Shown: one piece after another, positions 32,147-41,924 of the stretch
How the letters are laid out: each line of letters begins with the position of its first letter
Numbering within the stretch: position 1 is the first letter of the stretch
Source of the DNA: CAZDWZ01 sp964509425
Lineage (GTDB): Bacteria; Bdellovibrionota_C; UBA2361; SZUA-149; CAZDWZ01
Direction: 5' to 3'
DNA: 64,000 nucleotides
NCBI GenBank assembly: GCA_964509425.1
Contig: CAZDWZ010000001.1
Span: 310,001-374,000, forward strand
The notes under the pieces: model-generated
Databases searched by the model: none
What the model was told of the DNA's origin: nothing
Seen by the model: the letters and a program-made list of their open reading frames with translations, nothing else
Program-made: the position numbers and the translations under genes

Positions 32147-35100
32147 TCATTGTGTTCCGAGTGGAGACATTACCAAACGGGAGCCATTGGCGCCCCGGTC
32201 AAGTTCGAGCGTCCACCCAATTTTCCGCAAAAGAATTCGAGCAAAACCATTCCACGGATCACTGACCAAATCGTTTGCGCCATTCCCCGCCGAGATATTC
32301 TCGCGAATGTGAATTCCCCCTTGCGAAGAGCTTTCAAGAACGATCTCACATTGCTTGGTTAATGGGTGAACGGATTTCGAAGCATCCAGCACCTGTTGGA
32401 GAAGCAGGAGAACGACGTATGACAGAACTTCTTGGTTTCCGGTGATTGTATCGCCTGCCGACGCCGAGACACGGCAGTTCACATCCTTCATGTCGGGAGT
32501 TTGCCTCAAGAATTCTAAGAGCGTGTCTTCGAGGAACGGCTCGGCATCGCTCGTCTCGGTCGCGGAAGCTTCAGATGCTTGGAGGAGAGAGAATCGAAAC
32601 ACGCCATCCAAGAACTTCTTTTGACGAGTGTTTTCATCTGCGAGGCGCGCCAGAATCTCTTCATCCGTGCTGCCTGAGGCTCCGAGGATATTCCGAAATT
32701 TTAAAGCCGCCCCCTCCATTGCACGAAGAATTTGCCCGATGATTCTTCGAAGCTCCTCATCGCGGTTCAGCAATTCACGGCGTGAAGCGGCAAGGCGTTG
32801 TGAAAGCTGACGGGCAACCGAAAAGCAAACATCGATTTCGTCCCGCCGATTCTCACGAGGCGATTCTAGCTCGAGGTTCTCGAGCTGCGAGATTCGACTA
32901 TCGAGCAGACGGAGTCGATCACCAAGCGGCCGAAGATAAAAATATTTAAAATAGTTGGTTTGAAACATAATCACGAAATACGACCCAAGAATCCAAAAGA
33001 ACAGGTAGAGCTGGCCGACGTTCGTGAACGCTTGCGTCGAGAGCTCCGGTTCCGCGGTCACCAACAGCTCTGTGTATTTACCGAGCGGGAAAAAAGCGAA
33101 CGCTTTTCCCGCGCTCCCGTGCTCAAGCGACATTTCACCCGGCTCAATCTTCAAGGTGCTCCTCAAATATCCGAACGGTTCCACCCATTGGGAGTTGTTC
33201 CACGCCGACGCACCGCACCGCTCGATATCGCAAAAAAGCGTCAAATCAAGTCGAGGTTGATAAGAAGTAACGCGGTAGACAAGATTTCGAAGAGCGTCAT
33301 CACCCGCTCCGCCGGCTATCGCCGCCTCGAATTGCTGACGGATGGTTTTCAGCGTGCTCTCCGACAACGCAGGAACACCATCGAGCACGACTCTTTTCGA
33401 GGCGAGAGAAAAAATGAATGCCTCGATAACCAGAGCGAAAGACAAGATCGCAAACGCAATGATCGATGCTCGGCCGGCAATACGTTCCAACCGCGGAGTG
33501 CGCCACTTCCATGAGATCATGAGACTGCCGAGAAAAAAAGACGCGAAAATTGCAACTTCAAGCGCTCGCGCGTTGTAGACGAGAAAACCGATTATCGGCA
33601 GGAAAAAGGCAAAAATAAGTGACGCATACTCTCCTTTGGCACCTCGATAGAGAAAATTCATCCCGAGCACCAACCCAGCCCCGCCGTAGAATCCTTGTAA
33701 AACCAAAAGCGAATTCACGCCTGAGAAAAGCGCCCACCACCCCCAACACCAGAGGCCACCGAGCCCCGCGATCTGCAATCTGCTAATCCACGGGGAACGA
33801 ACTCCGGTCTTCACCTGACGCGCGAAGCCAACAGCAAATCCGATGTTTCCCACAAGCCAGAGCACGACCAGACCACCGCCCTCTTTGATATCGAAGAAAT
33901 AGGCAAGCACCGGAAGCAATGCCGCCAATACAATCGTCACGCCTGCGAATGCGGACTGAAGAAATTCAGCCGGCACTACCTCGCGTTGCCCGAGATCGCT
34001 TCGCGCGGGATCTTCAAAAATAAGTCGTTGAGTTTTTCCCCGGCGTTCGATCGACGGGAAAACGCAAGAAAAGATCGACCCTTGTTTCTCCGCCCGTCTT
34101 GCCGAAAATTCTCCTCCGTGAAGATTCACCACCGATTGAGCAACGGCAAGTCCGATGCCGCTTCCGTGCGGGTTCATCCGGCGTCCCTCTGCACCCCTCG
34201 TGAAATACTGAGACAACGCACGGAGGGAATTCTCGTCAACGCCAATACCGGTGTCTTCGACTTCCAGAGACACTCCTTCGTCTCGTTCTCCGCAGCGAAC
34301 AGTCACCACTCCGCCGGCGGGCGTGTATCGAATGGCGTTGTCGAGCAGATTAGAAAGTAGACGAGAGAGCAACCGTTCCACTCCTGAAACATGAACCGGC
34401 CCATCGTTCAGTTGAACTTGTAGTACCAGATCCTTGCTGCGCGCCAGAGGAGTGAAGCTCTCGCAGGCCGCTCGACAAAGCCCTGATAAATTGACTTTCG
34501 AGAACTCCTCGCCGCTCTGTAGCTCCTCCGAAGTCAGCTCGCTGAGACTCCGAAACAAACTTTCTTGCTCCTTTACCGGCACGGCGATTCGATTCCTCCA
34601 GTCCACGGACAGCTTCTCTCCGAAGGAACCGCGGATATTTTCTATCGCGAGTGAAAGAGCCGCGACCGGCCGCGTGAGATCATGAATCAGGGCGGCAAGA
34701 ACTCGACTTCTCTCACCAGTCGTCTGTTGCAATTCGTTTTCATATTTCACCACCCGATCAGCCATCGAATTGAGAGAGCTTCGAACCATCGAGAGCTCTG
34801 TCTGAGTGTCCGAGCGAAATCGGACCGAGAAATCGCCACGAGAGAACCGAAGAAGAACATCGGTCATCTCCCGAACACCTCTCGTCAGATAGCCAGCCAC
34901 TGCATTTCCAAAGAGGAGAATAACCGCGAGACTGATCAAAAAACCGGGCGCAAAAAAGAGAAAGGATCGGCGAAACCCCTCGGTGGTCAAGAAAAATGCT
35001 TTTAAGCCTCGATTCGCCACCACATACACGAGGTCACCCTCCGCTCCGAGTTTTGCCGCCGAGAACGATGCGCAGCGAAGGATTCCCGCGGGATCTGATC

Positions 35101-35542
35101 CGCACAAACGAGGGGTAGCATGATGGACTGGCTCGAAGAATTTTTTGATCGGTGCCAAATCAACGCTGGCGCCCTTCTTCGTTCCGTCAAGCGCTTCTTG
35201 AATTCGGCCCGCAGAGTTCAAAACATACGGGTCGAGCTCAGGGTTGAATGTATGGAAATCGCGCAACGCTGGAAGGATGTCCGCTCCACGGTGTCGTAGT
35301 CGCACTATTTCTTCAGACAGTACGGAAGCAGTCCGGCCGTAAATCTCCTGCTCAAAGGCAGCAACGATTAACGGGGGAATAAAATAGAGCGGAATGAACT
35401 GGAGTGCGGCGCCAATCAATCCGACTGCGAAGAAGGTTTTTAGAATTTTCCTTCGAAGCGGATACTCGATTTCAAGAGAAGCCGCCGGGCTCACATCATC
35501 TCGAATTCTCACGTTCTTCGGCGAAGGAATATCCAGCTCCAT
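32147..35542 (-). CDS. Double-module sensor histidine kinase (active kinase plus degenerate kinase)
   Basis: 1131 aa. Module 1: membrane span about 34-62, periplasmic region, span about 192-218, HAMP about 218-270, H-box with H287 (L-I-H-D-L-T-R-P), then an intact HATPase domain (N402 in N-L-L-D-N-A, D430-T-G-I-G, G-S-G-I-G-L at 460-465). Module 2: about six to eight membrane spans (530-715), a periplasmic region with cysteines C771 and C776 (716-840), one span (843-862), a coiled region (875-950), and a kinase-like C-terminus (951-1131) without an H-box and with no recognisable G boxes. So a working kinase lies between two membrane blocks. The ATG overlaps the regulator gene by 47 bp; a GTG at 35494 is an alternative start. 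Confidence 0.85.
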   Translation of the reverse strand: MELDIPSPKNVRIRDDVSPAASLEIEYPLRRKILKTFFAVGLIGAALQFIPLYFIPPLIVAAFEQEIYGRTASVLSEEIVRLRHRGADILPALRDFHTFNPELDPYVLNSAGRIQEALDGTKKGASVDLAPIKKFFEPVHHATPRLCGSDPAGILRCASFSAAKLGAEGDLVYVVANRGLKAFFLTTEGFRRSFLFFAPGFLISLAVILLFGNAVAGYLTRGVREMTDVLLRFSRGDFSVRFRSDTQTELSMVRSSLNSMADRVVKYENELQQTTGERSRVLAALIHDLTRPVAALSLAIENIRGSFGEKLSVDWRNRIAVPVKEQESLFRSLSELTSEELQSGEEFSKVNLSGLCRAACESFTPLARSKDLVLQVQLNDGPVHVSGVERLLSRLLSNLLDNAIRYTPAGGVVTVRCGERDEGVSLEVEDTGIGVDENSLRALSQYFTRGAEGRRMNPHGSGIGLAVAQSVVNLHGGEFSARRAEKQGSIFSCVFPSIERRGKTQRLIFEDPARSDLGQREVVPAEFLQSAFAGVTIVLAALLPVLAYFFDIKEGGGLVVLWLVGNIGFAVGFARQVKTGVRSPWISRLQIAGLGGLWCWGWWALFSGVNSLLVLQGFYGGAGLVLGMNFLYRGAKGEYASLIFAFFLPIIGFLVYNARALEVAIFASFFLGSLMISWKWRTPRLERIAGRASIIAFAILSFALVIEAFIFSLASKRVVLDGVPALSESTLKTIRQQFEAAIAGGAGDDALRNLVYRVTSYQPRLDLTLFCDIERCGASAWNNSQWVEPFGYLRSTLKIEPGEMSLEHGSAGKAFAFFPLGKYTELLVTAEPELSTQAFTNVGQLYLFFWILGSYFVIMFQTNYFKYFYLRPLGDRLRLLDSRISQLENLELESPRENRRDEIDVCFSVARQLSQRLAASRRELLNRDEELRRIIGQILRAMEGAALKFRNILGASGSTDEEILARLADENTRQKKFLDGVFRFSLLQASEASATETSDAEPFLEDTLLEFLRQTPDMKDVNCRVSASAGDTITGNQEVLSYVVLLLLQQVLDASKSVHPLTKQCEIVLESSSQGGIHIRENISAGNGANDLVSDPWNGFARILLRKIGWTLELDRGANGSRLVMSPLGTQ

Positions 35543-36221
35543 GGGCGGTCAGGATATACTGTGGGTCATTAGAGTCCGCTTCTATTTTGGCCCGGATTCT
35601 TCTCACCATCGAGGTGACGGAGTCCTCATACCCGGCGTGCTCCAAATCCCAGACCGCACTGAGAAGCTCAGCCTTTGAAAACACGGTACCGGGGTTTCTC
35701 ATGAGAAACGCTAACAGATCAAACTCTTTTACGGTAAGCTTGATTGGACTCCCCTTGAGGAAGACCGATCTCCGTTCGCAATCCAATTCGAGGTCGCGAT
35801 AGGCGTGTTTGGAATTCTCGCTCGCAGAAGAGATAGCGTGCTTCGCATACGTCTCAACCATTCGGAGCTTCGCCCGAACCCGGGCGAGAAGCTCATTCGC
35901 GAGAAACGGCTTCACCACATAATCGTCGGCTCCGAGCTCAAACCCAAGAACACGATCGAGCTCCGTTCCCCGAGTCGTGAGGATGATGATGGGAACCGTC
36001 GGATTGAATTGCCGAAGCTCTCGGCAGATATCGAGTCCGTTTCTTCCGGGAAGCTGGATATCAAGGATGACGAGGTCGAAATTTTCCTCTTTGGCGCGAA
36101 TGAATCCAGTTTCACCGTCGTCTGCTACCGCCACTTCAATATTGAGAGGCGCACAAACGAGCACCACCTCTCTCGAAAGTGTGGAATCATCTTCAACCAG
36201 GAGAATACGTTTTGTTTTCAT
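35496..36221 (-). CDS. OmpR-family response regulator (partner of the double kinase)
   Basis: 241 aa. Receiver domain with L-V-E-D-D, phosphoacceptor D in L-V-I-L-D-I-Q-L-P, L-T-T-R where T-A-K/R is usual, and the conserved lysine in V-K-P-F. The winged-helix domain (about 140-236) ends with T-S-M-V-R-R-I-R-A-K-I and A-H-G-A-G-Y-S-F. It is a DNA-binding regulator, encoded immediately upstream of and overlapping the 1131-aa kinase, which is the likely partner. Confidence 0.92.
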   Translation of the reverse strand: MKTKRILLVEDDSTLSREVVLVCAPLNIEVAVADDGETGFIRAKEENFDLVILDIQLPGRNGLDICRELRQFNPTVPIIILTTRGTELDRVLGFELGADDYVVKPFLANELLARVRAKLRMVETYAKHAISSASENSKHAYRDLELDCERRSVFLKGSPIKLTVKEFDLLAFLMRNPGTVFSKAELLSAVWDLEHAGYEDSVTSMVRRIRAKIEADSNDPQYILTAHGAGYSFAEERENSR

Positions 36222-36338
36222 GTCGACCGCCTCGTTCTCATTATGGAATCGAATCGGCCGCCTATCCAGAAAATTCCTGGCGAAGTAATCACCATTTTAT
36301 GGCGATTCTGTCGGAACCGCCGGAAACATCGAGAAAGA

Positions 36339-36355
36339 TTGAGAGAATCTCTCAA
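36339..36355 (-). terminator. Short hairpin after the MltD-like gene
   Basis: TTGAGAG and CTCTCAA arms (7 bp) around a 3-base loop, 4 bp past the stop of the lytic transglycosylase gene on the minus strand, followed by TCTTTCTC. A weak intrinsic terminator is plausible. Confidence 0.4.
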
Positions 36356-36358
36356 CCA

Positions 36359-37855
36359 CTATCGCTTCTTCTTTGTCTGGCGCACTTGGGCTTTCTTCTG
36401 TGTGGGCTTTTTCGCAGCCTGGTTTTTTTGAGGCCGGCTGGATTTCTTCACTCGCCGCTCGCGCTCCGGTTTGGGCTTGGGCGGTTCGACGATTCCAACG
36501 ACGGCACTTCCGCGTAGATGTGTCGAAAGCCGTTTTCCCGCACCCATCGGCAACCGTACGACGAGGTCGGCCGGCAGCTTGGCGCGGCCCGTGAGAATCG
36601 GCGCAAGCAGCGAGCGGTTCAACCGCTCAATCTCCTCGCGCGAGACGCCTGAGTATTTTATCAATTCGGAGATGGAAATGGACTTTCCCAACAAAACTTC
36701 TTCAAAGTACCAAGGCGCTTCGCGCATGACGCCAGGGAAGTATTTTGCGGATTCTCGCTCGACTTGAACCGCGGCAAGAAACTCCGGGTAGAAATTCTTC
36801 GACGCGAAGCCAAAGGAGGCCCCGGTGTAGTTTTCAATGATCTTCGCAAGATCATTCGAACCGACGGCCTGAGCTCCTCTCAACACCCCTGTCACTCCGT
36901 GATTGTATGAGGTCACCGCAAGCGGCCAGCTTCCGAGCCGATTGAACGCCGCCTGAAGATACTGCGCCGCCGCGTACGTTGCGGCTATCGGATCACGCCG
37001 CTCGTCTATCGCTGCGTTGATCCGCATGTAATTTTTCCCCGTACCCCGCATGAATTGCCAGATGCCGGCGGCACCCACGGAGCTATAGGCGGTATAATCG
37101 AAAGACGATTCAATAAACGGAAGCCTCGTGAGCTCGATCGGAAGTCCGCGCTCGCGGAAAACTCTTTCCATGGCATGCAAGTATCGGCCGGAGCGGCGAA
37201 TCGCCTCCTCAAATCGCTCACGAATGCCCTGCTGGTAGCGGATTTTTTCGATCTCGGCTGCCATCTGGTATGCCGACGGCCCGGACCGTTGCTCAAGCTT
37301 TGCAAAAAGTCTCTTGATGCGCCGTTCAAACGGGTTGCGCGGTTTATTTCCTCCTCCGAGGTGATTCAACGAAGCTTGAATCCGGGATATCTCTTCTCCG
37401 ACGATATCGCTCGATTTTGGAAGCACCGTTCCTCCGCCGGCCGGAATCACTGCAGAGACGTCGAGCACCGAGTAAATGATTTCAGGATATTCGCGGTGAT
37501 GAAAGACGTATTCTTTGAGGCCATACTTGGAAAAAATCAGCTTCCAGAATTCGACCTTTCCTTCGAGACCGGCGGGAACGCGGAATTCAACCCGAACTTC
37601 CTCGTGCTCAGGCTCATTCACTCGGGCACGAATCCGCTCTCTCGCAGTCTCATCCCTGCGCGTGGACTTCACCTCGATGAGCTGGCCACCTTTCGCGATA
37701 CTGGCGCTCTCCGAGGAAGCAACCTGTCCCTCACCCCGCTCCTCGGCAGTAGCCGAGGACGGAATACCGCTCCAAAGAACGGCCGCGACAGCGGTAAGAC
37801 AAACAAACCGGGAGACCGGCGAAATGACTGATTTTCTGTTTACGCGAAAAAACAT
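36359..37855 (-). CDS. Membrane-exported lytic transglycosylase, MltD-like
   Basis: 498 aa from the ATG at 37855; a longer frame starts at a GTG at 37939. A signal peptide (hydrophobic core about residues 15-30) exports it. The SLT catalytic domain is about residues 235-375: catalytic glutamate E249 in L-P-F-I-E-S-S-F-D, then G-A-A-G-I-W-Q-F-M, R-R-D-P-I-A-A-T-Y-A-A and Y-N-H-G. It cleaves peptidoglycan glycan strands with anhydro-muramic acid formation. Instead of the LysM repeats of MltD it ends in a 45-residue K/R/Q-rich tail that could bind anionic wall polymers or nucleic acid. Separate from the regulator gene by 137 bp. Confidence 0.88.
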   Translation of the reverse strand: MFFRVNRKSVISPVSRFVCLTAVAAVLWSGIPSSATAEERGEGQVASSESASIAKGGQLIEVKSTRRDETARERIRARVNEPEHEEVRVEFRVPAGLEGKVEFWKLIFSKYGLKEYVFHHREYPEIIYSVLDVSAVIPAGGGTVLPKSSDIVGEEISRIQASLNHLGGGNKPRNPFERRIKRLFAKLEQRSGPSAYQMAAEIEKIRYQQGIRERFEEAIRRSGRYLHAMERVFRERGLPIELTRLPFIESSFDYTAYSSVGAAGIWQFMRGTGKNYMRINAAIDERRDPIAATYAAAQYLQAAFNRLGSWPLAVTSYNHGVTGVLRGAQAVGSNDLAKIIENYTGASFGFASKNFYPEFLAAVQVERESAKYFPGVMREAPWYFEEVLLGKSISISELIKYSGVSREEIERLNRSLLAPILTGRAKLPADLVVRLPMGAGKRLSTHLRGSAVVGIVEPPKPKPERERRVKKSSRPQKNQAAKKPTQKKAQVRQTKKKR

Positions 37856-38002
37856 GACGAATGCACTACATAATTGGGGTAGCCGATTCCCTCGCACACT
37901 TTCGATGGTCGAACAACGGGGAAAGAACTCACAAATCACGACGGACTCAAAGAATTAAATTCCGCACGCCGGAACACCGCGCATGACTCGTCGTGCGGAA
38001 CG

Positions 38003-39589
38003 CTAACCAAGCGGGATATCAGTCTCCGAAGCTTCCGACGTCAATCCGACAAGGACACGCAGGAACCCGTCCTCGAAATTACTCGCTGAGACCTTGTCCT
38101 TTACTCCTTCCTCCATCAGGACAAAAGCCACCCGCTGTCCAAGCTTCGTCACGGCGAAACCGGCGAGCCCACTCACGCCGTCCAGTGTTCCAGTCTTAGC
38201 CCACACCGACTGCGCACGATTGCGCGAACGGCGTAGCTCTTCCCCTCGGAGTTTGTTCGCTGAGTCATTTGAGAGCAAGATCCGGTTTCTGAGCGTACCG
38301 ATCCCCCCGAAGTGGCCGAGAGAAGAAACAAATTCCGGAAGAATGGCGAAGTCCTTCCCCGCTTCGGCGAGAACCGCGGAAACATGTCGTGGAGACATTC
38401 TATTCCCGCGATTGAAACCCGACGCATCTGCCAAGACAAAGTTTTGGTACTTTTTCTCAACCAGCTGCTGAAGCTGACTCTGCAGTCGCCGGACTCCGAG
38501 ATCAAAATTAAAATAACCCTTATCGTCTTGACCGATGGCGAACGCCACCTGGTTCGCAATCATGTTATTGCTCTGCTGATTCATGTCACGAAGGATCTCA
38601 GCGAGACTCTTCGAGGTGAACGACTCAAGGAGTGCAGCTTGCGGAGGCACCTCACCTTTTCGAATGATTCCAGCCACCTCCAACCCCGCAAGCTTAAACG
38701 CGTATCGCAAGAGATTCCTGAATCCGGCCCCGATGTCAGGAAGCGATTGCCACAATACGAGGGCGTCAGCGTCAGACCCCATCGTTCCGCGAACGAGAAC
38801 ATTGGCCTCGTTTCTCGTCTCCGCCGTCAGATCCGCACCCGGCATTCCGCTTTGAAGGCCGGACGGAGCCGTGTCGATCGTAATGAGCTGCTCCCGGCCG
38901 CGCATGGTAAGAACCTTATTCGAAAGCGCAAACGGCAATCCGGGTGTCAATGACACGTAGGCGGGAGCAGCCGCCCGGCCGGGTGCGACGTAAACCGCAA
39001 ACGAGTTGTAATTCACCGACACCGCGCTGCTGCCGGCCTCGCTCGGCTTCGGACCTGAAGCAGGCTTGGGAGCCAAGAACAGGGTATCGTCGATAATGAC
39101 GTTCTCGACTTTGGTCACACCGTATTGAATCAGGGCTTGCGAGATATCAAGGAGGCGTAGGCTATCGATCGTCGGATCCCCGTAACCACGAATATACAAG
39201 CTGCCGACGCTTTTTAGCGGCGCTTGAAAGTCCACACGTTCCTTCTCTTCCGGATCCACGGTCTTCGGCAGATTGTCGACGTAGACCTCGAGCGGAAATC
39301 GATACTGCCCGCCGAGTAGCTTGAGAGATGTCAGCGTCAGCAACAATTTTTGAAGGGATGCCGGAACGAAGAGGCGATCCTCATTCTCTGCGTGAATCAC
39401 CTGCCCATCGTCGAGGCCGATGACCATAATGCCGATTGACGCCTTCGCACCGACCTTGCCCGCCTCTTGAAAAACATAATCGCGAAGCTCAGTGACGAGC
39501 TTCCCGTCTGCGGAGTAGGATGCACTCGGGTTGAGAAGGAGACTCAAGCTCCCCCAAATCAAATAAAGCATCAGGCGTCGTCTGGTCAT
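38003..39589 (-). CDS. dacB: D-alanyl-D-alanine carboxypeptidase/endopeptidase, PBP4 type (S13)
   Basis: 528 aa with a signal peptide (S-Y-S-A cleavage region near residue 26). Penicillin-binding motifs are all present: S78-L-Q-K81 (S-x-x-K), S-N-N in Q-Q-S-N-N-M-I-A-N, and K-T-G in W-A-K-T-G-T-L-D-G-V-S-G. The long insertion between S-x-x-K and S-x-N matches the S13 family. It trims stem peptides or cleaves cross-links in periplasmic peptidoglycan. Divergent from cutA with 121 bp between the starts. Confidence 0.9.
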   Translation of the reverse strand: MTRRRLMLYLIWGSLSLLLNPSASYSADGKLVTELRDYVFQEAGKVGAKASIGIMVIGLDDGQVIHAENEDRLFVPASLQKLLLTLTSLKLLGGQYRFPLEVYVDNLPKTVDPEEKERVDFQAPLKSVGSLYIRGYGDPTIDSLRLLDISQALIQYGVTKVENVIIDDTLFLAPKPASGPKPSEAGSSAVSVNYNSFAVYVAPGRAAAPAYVSLTPGLPFALSNKVLTMRGREQLITIDTAPSGLQSGMPGADLTAETRNEANVLVRGTMGSDADALVLWQSLPDIGAGFRNLLRYAFKLAGLEVAGIIRKGEVPPQAALLESFTSKSLAEILRDMNQQSNNMIANQVAFAIGQDDKGYFNFDLGVRRLQSQLQQLVEKKYQNFVLADASGFNRGNRMSPRHVSAVLAEAGKDFAILPEFVSSLGHFGGIGTLRNRILLSNDSANKLRGEELRRSRNRAQSVWAKTGTLDGVSGLAGFAVTKLGQRVAFVLMEEGVKDKVSASNFEDGFLRVLVGLTSEASETDIPLG

Positions 39590-39710
39590 AAAGCAGTATT
39601 CTCATTGGACGAGGGACCGGGCAAGTCTCCCGAGCGCATGTGTGTTTTTATCTTGCACACGAGAGCTCAGGGAGTATGAGATCAATGCGCAGAAATCGCG
39701 GAGAATCAGA

Positions 39711-40052
39711 ATGAAAGACGACGCCTTACTCATCGTCCTCTCAACGGTGCCGAGCCGAGAATCGGCCGATGCGCTGGCAAAACTTTTAGTCGAGCGGAGG
39801 CTTGTCGCATGCGTAAACGTCCTCCCGGGCATCGTGTCTCACTATCGTTGGGAGGGGAAAACCGAAAGTTCGGAAGAGTTGCTGCTGCTCATGAAATGTC
39901 CCTCCGGAGGGTATGACGACTTACAGAGAGCGATCGCCGAAAATCATCCGTATCAGGTCCCTGAAATCATCGCGCTTGATGCATGCCGGGTGAGTGAGTC
40001 TTATCTGCTATGGGCGCTGGAAGTCTCCACAAAATCAACTCCGTCTCTCTAG
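39711..40052 (+). CDS. cutA: Divalent-cation tolerance protein CutA
   Basis: 113 aa from the ATG at 39711 (GGAG at 8 bases); the frame is open upstream but has no ribosome binding site. Family motifs: S-T-V-P-S-R-E-S-A at the N-terminus, A-C-V-N-V-L-P-G-I-V-S-H-Y-R-W-E-G-K, and the C-terminal H-P-Y-Q-V-P-E-I-I-A-L-D. CutA is a small trimeric, signal-transduction-like protein (PII fold) associated with copper tolerance; its biochemical role remains unclear. Confidence 0.93.
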   Translation: MKDDALLIVLSTVPSRESADALAKLLVERRLVACVNVLPGIVSHYRWEGKTESSEELLLLMKCPSGGYDDLQRAIAENHPYQVPEIIALDACRVSESYLLWALEVSTKSTPSL

Positions 40053-40071
40053 GAAAGCTTTTGGCCGGCCG

Positions 40072-41307
40072 CTATTTTTCCACGAAGTCGAGGTCTCTCC
40101 CGAACGTCTCGCGGAGTCCGATAACTGCAGCCGTCGCGAGAATAAAACAGGCAACGCCCACCAGCATGGCACTCTCGACGATGCCGGTTTTTGGTATCAG
40201 CGCATGGAAACAAATCGTCATCGGCACGACCGCGCCTCGAACGAAATTTGGTACCGTGGTCGCGACGGTCGCTCGAAGATTGGTACCGAATTGCTCCGCG
40301 GCGCTGGTCACGAACACGGCCCAGTAACCGGCGAAGAACCCGAGTGGCACGCATAACGCGTAAAACTGACCAGGGGTAAGTCCGCGAAGCGTGAGGCAGA
40401 GCGCACAGACAAATGCCGTCCCCGCCAAAAAGATCAATACCGCCCTCCGTCTGCTTCGCAATCGCTGACTGAGAAGTCCGGCTGAGAAGTCGCCAAAGAC
40501 GAGGCCGATATACGAATACAGAACCGCCTTCACCGCCTTCGGAGACTCGGTCATTCCCATTGCCTTTCCGATCTCTGGACAAAACGTGACAATGATTCCG
40601 ATCGAATACCAAATCGGAACTCCCATGAGGATACAAGAGAGGTATCGATTCATTCGCTCCCTGTCTTTGAAGAACAATCGGAGGTCAGCTTTTTTTGCCT
40701 CGTTGTGCTGAAGACTTTCAAACATCTTGGACTCGCGCACCGAAATGCGGAGCACCAGAAGCGCAAGACCCATTACGCCGCCGATTATGTAAGACGTCCG
40801 CCACGGAAAAATATCGCCGACAAGCGCAGCGACAACAACGCCGGCAACACCAACGGTGGCAACAATGGTGGTGCCGATTCCGCGTCGCTCTTTATCCAGA
40901 ACTTCACTCACCAGAGTGATCCCCGCACCCAACTCTCCCGCGAGCCCGAGTCCGGCGAAGAATCTAAGCGCCGCGTAGGCCTCGATGGAGTGCACGAAAG
41001 CGTTTGCAATGTTCGCCACGGAATACATCAGGATCGAGCCGAAGAGGACCGAGAGCCGGCCACGGAGATCTCCACAGATCCCCCAAAGAATTCCGCCGAT
41101 CAGCATTCCACCCATCTGCATGTTCAGAAGATAGACACCGACTTCAAGGATCTTGTCGTCGGGGACACCGAGATCCTTCAAACTGGCGATGCGCACGATG
41201 TTAAAAAGCAGCAAGTCGTACGCGTCCACGAAGTAGCCGAGCGCCGCCACCATGACGGTCATCCAGACTCTACGGTCATGCGCGATCTCTTCAGGCGTTT
41301 TAGACAT
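40072..41307 (-). CDS. Major facilitator superfamily transporter
   Basis: 411 aa with about 12 membrane spans. The first span region, G-Y-F-V-D-A-Y-D-L-L-L-F-N-I-V, resembles the phosphate/organic-acid (PHS- and MHS-type) transporters. The loop 2-3 signature appears as G-D-L-R-G-R-L-S-V-L-F-G-S, and R-F-F-A-G-L-G-L-A-G-E-L-G-A-G is typical of sugar/acid porters. Likely a proton-coupled importer, substrate unknown. Convergent with cutA, close to but opposite the UPF0158 gene's context. Confidence 0.85.
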   Translation of the reverse strand: MSKTPEEIAHDRRVWMTVMVAALGYFVDAYDLLLFNIVRIASLKDLGVPDDKILEVGVYLLNMQMGGMLIGGILWGICGDLRGRLSVLFGSILMYSVANIANAFVHSIEAYAALRFFAGLGLAGELGAGITLVSEVLDKERRGIGTTIVATVGVAGVVVAALVGDIFPWRTSYIIGGVMGLALLVLRISVRESKMFESLQHNEAKKADLRLFFKDRERMNRYLSCILMGVPIWYSIGIIVTFCPEIGKAMGMTESPKAVKAVLYSYIGLVFGDFSAGLLSQRLRSRRRAVLIFLAGTAFVCALCLTLRGLTPGQFYALCVPLGFFAGYWAVFVTSAAEQFGTNLRATVATTVPNFVRGAVVPMTICFHALIPKTGIVESAMLVGVACFILATAAVIGLRETFGRDLDFVEK

Positions 41308-41375
41308 AGGCGACTTCAGACGGAGGTGTTCACCGGCTATAGAACGATTTGCCCGTGAGACTCAACTCTCCGCAC

Positions 41376-41861
41376 CTAGCGCGGCTCGGAAGCCACCGGC
41401 AGGCCCTGCTCCTCGCACCATTCTTCAGCAAGAATCTTCAATGATTCACGGCGGTAGCTTGCCCACACTGCGCTCAACTTCAAGCGGCGAACCAAGTCTT
41501 CGAATCGCTTCCGCGGCGTCTTCCCGCGAAGCACTTTCAGGATCTCTCGCTGGAGGTCGGCATGCTCCAGGCTTTCGCAAAACTCCTCCATGATGAGGAA
41601 TTCATCTTCCTCTTCAAGCTGCGGAAGCTGAATATAGATTTCCGGATCTCCAAAATACTCGCGAATGAGCGCGATCTTTTCCCTTTGCGCGGGAGGGATA
41701 TCGGAATCATGTATGTCGCTCTCAGCAAGGTTCGCCTCGGCGTCGGAGAAGATGAGCGCCTGCCCAGATTCGAGATTCAAGTATGCAGAGACCGTCTCGC
41801 TCCGGAGCTCAAATCCCTTCACGACCTCATCAACACTTACCGCACGTTCCTCAGCCACCAC
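41376..41861 (-). CDS. UPF0158 family protein
   Basis: 161 aa from a GTG at 41861 with GAGGGAG upstream; longer frames upstream run over the divergent lipoprotein. The pattern is that of UPF0158: V-S-V-D-E-V-V-K-G-F-E-L, Y-L-N-L-E-S-G-Q, I-Q-L-P (with an acidic run), F-L-I-M-E-E-F-C, and W-C-E-E-Q at the end. Members are small cytoplasmic proteins without a known function. Divergent lipoprotein starts 63 bp away. Confidence 0.8.
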   Translation of the reverse strand: MVAEERAVSVDEVVKGFELRSETVSAYLNLESGQALIFSDAEANLAESDIHDSDIPPAQREKIALIREYFGDPEIYIQLPQLEEEDEFLIMEEFCESLEHADLQREILKVLRGKTPRKRFEDLVRRLKLSAVWASYRRESLKILAEEWCEEQGLPVASEPR

Positions 41862-41924
41862 ACACTCCCTCAAGCTCTCGCCCCGCTTGCGCTTCGTATC
41901 TCTTCTATATATGGATTTCGTCGT

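Noticed and set aside
39636..39662. GTGTGTT...ATCTTGCACA before cutA, similar to the 17227 operator-like repeat
   Set aside because: Spacing between the shared parts differs by 5 bases and the dyad does not match.
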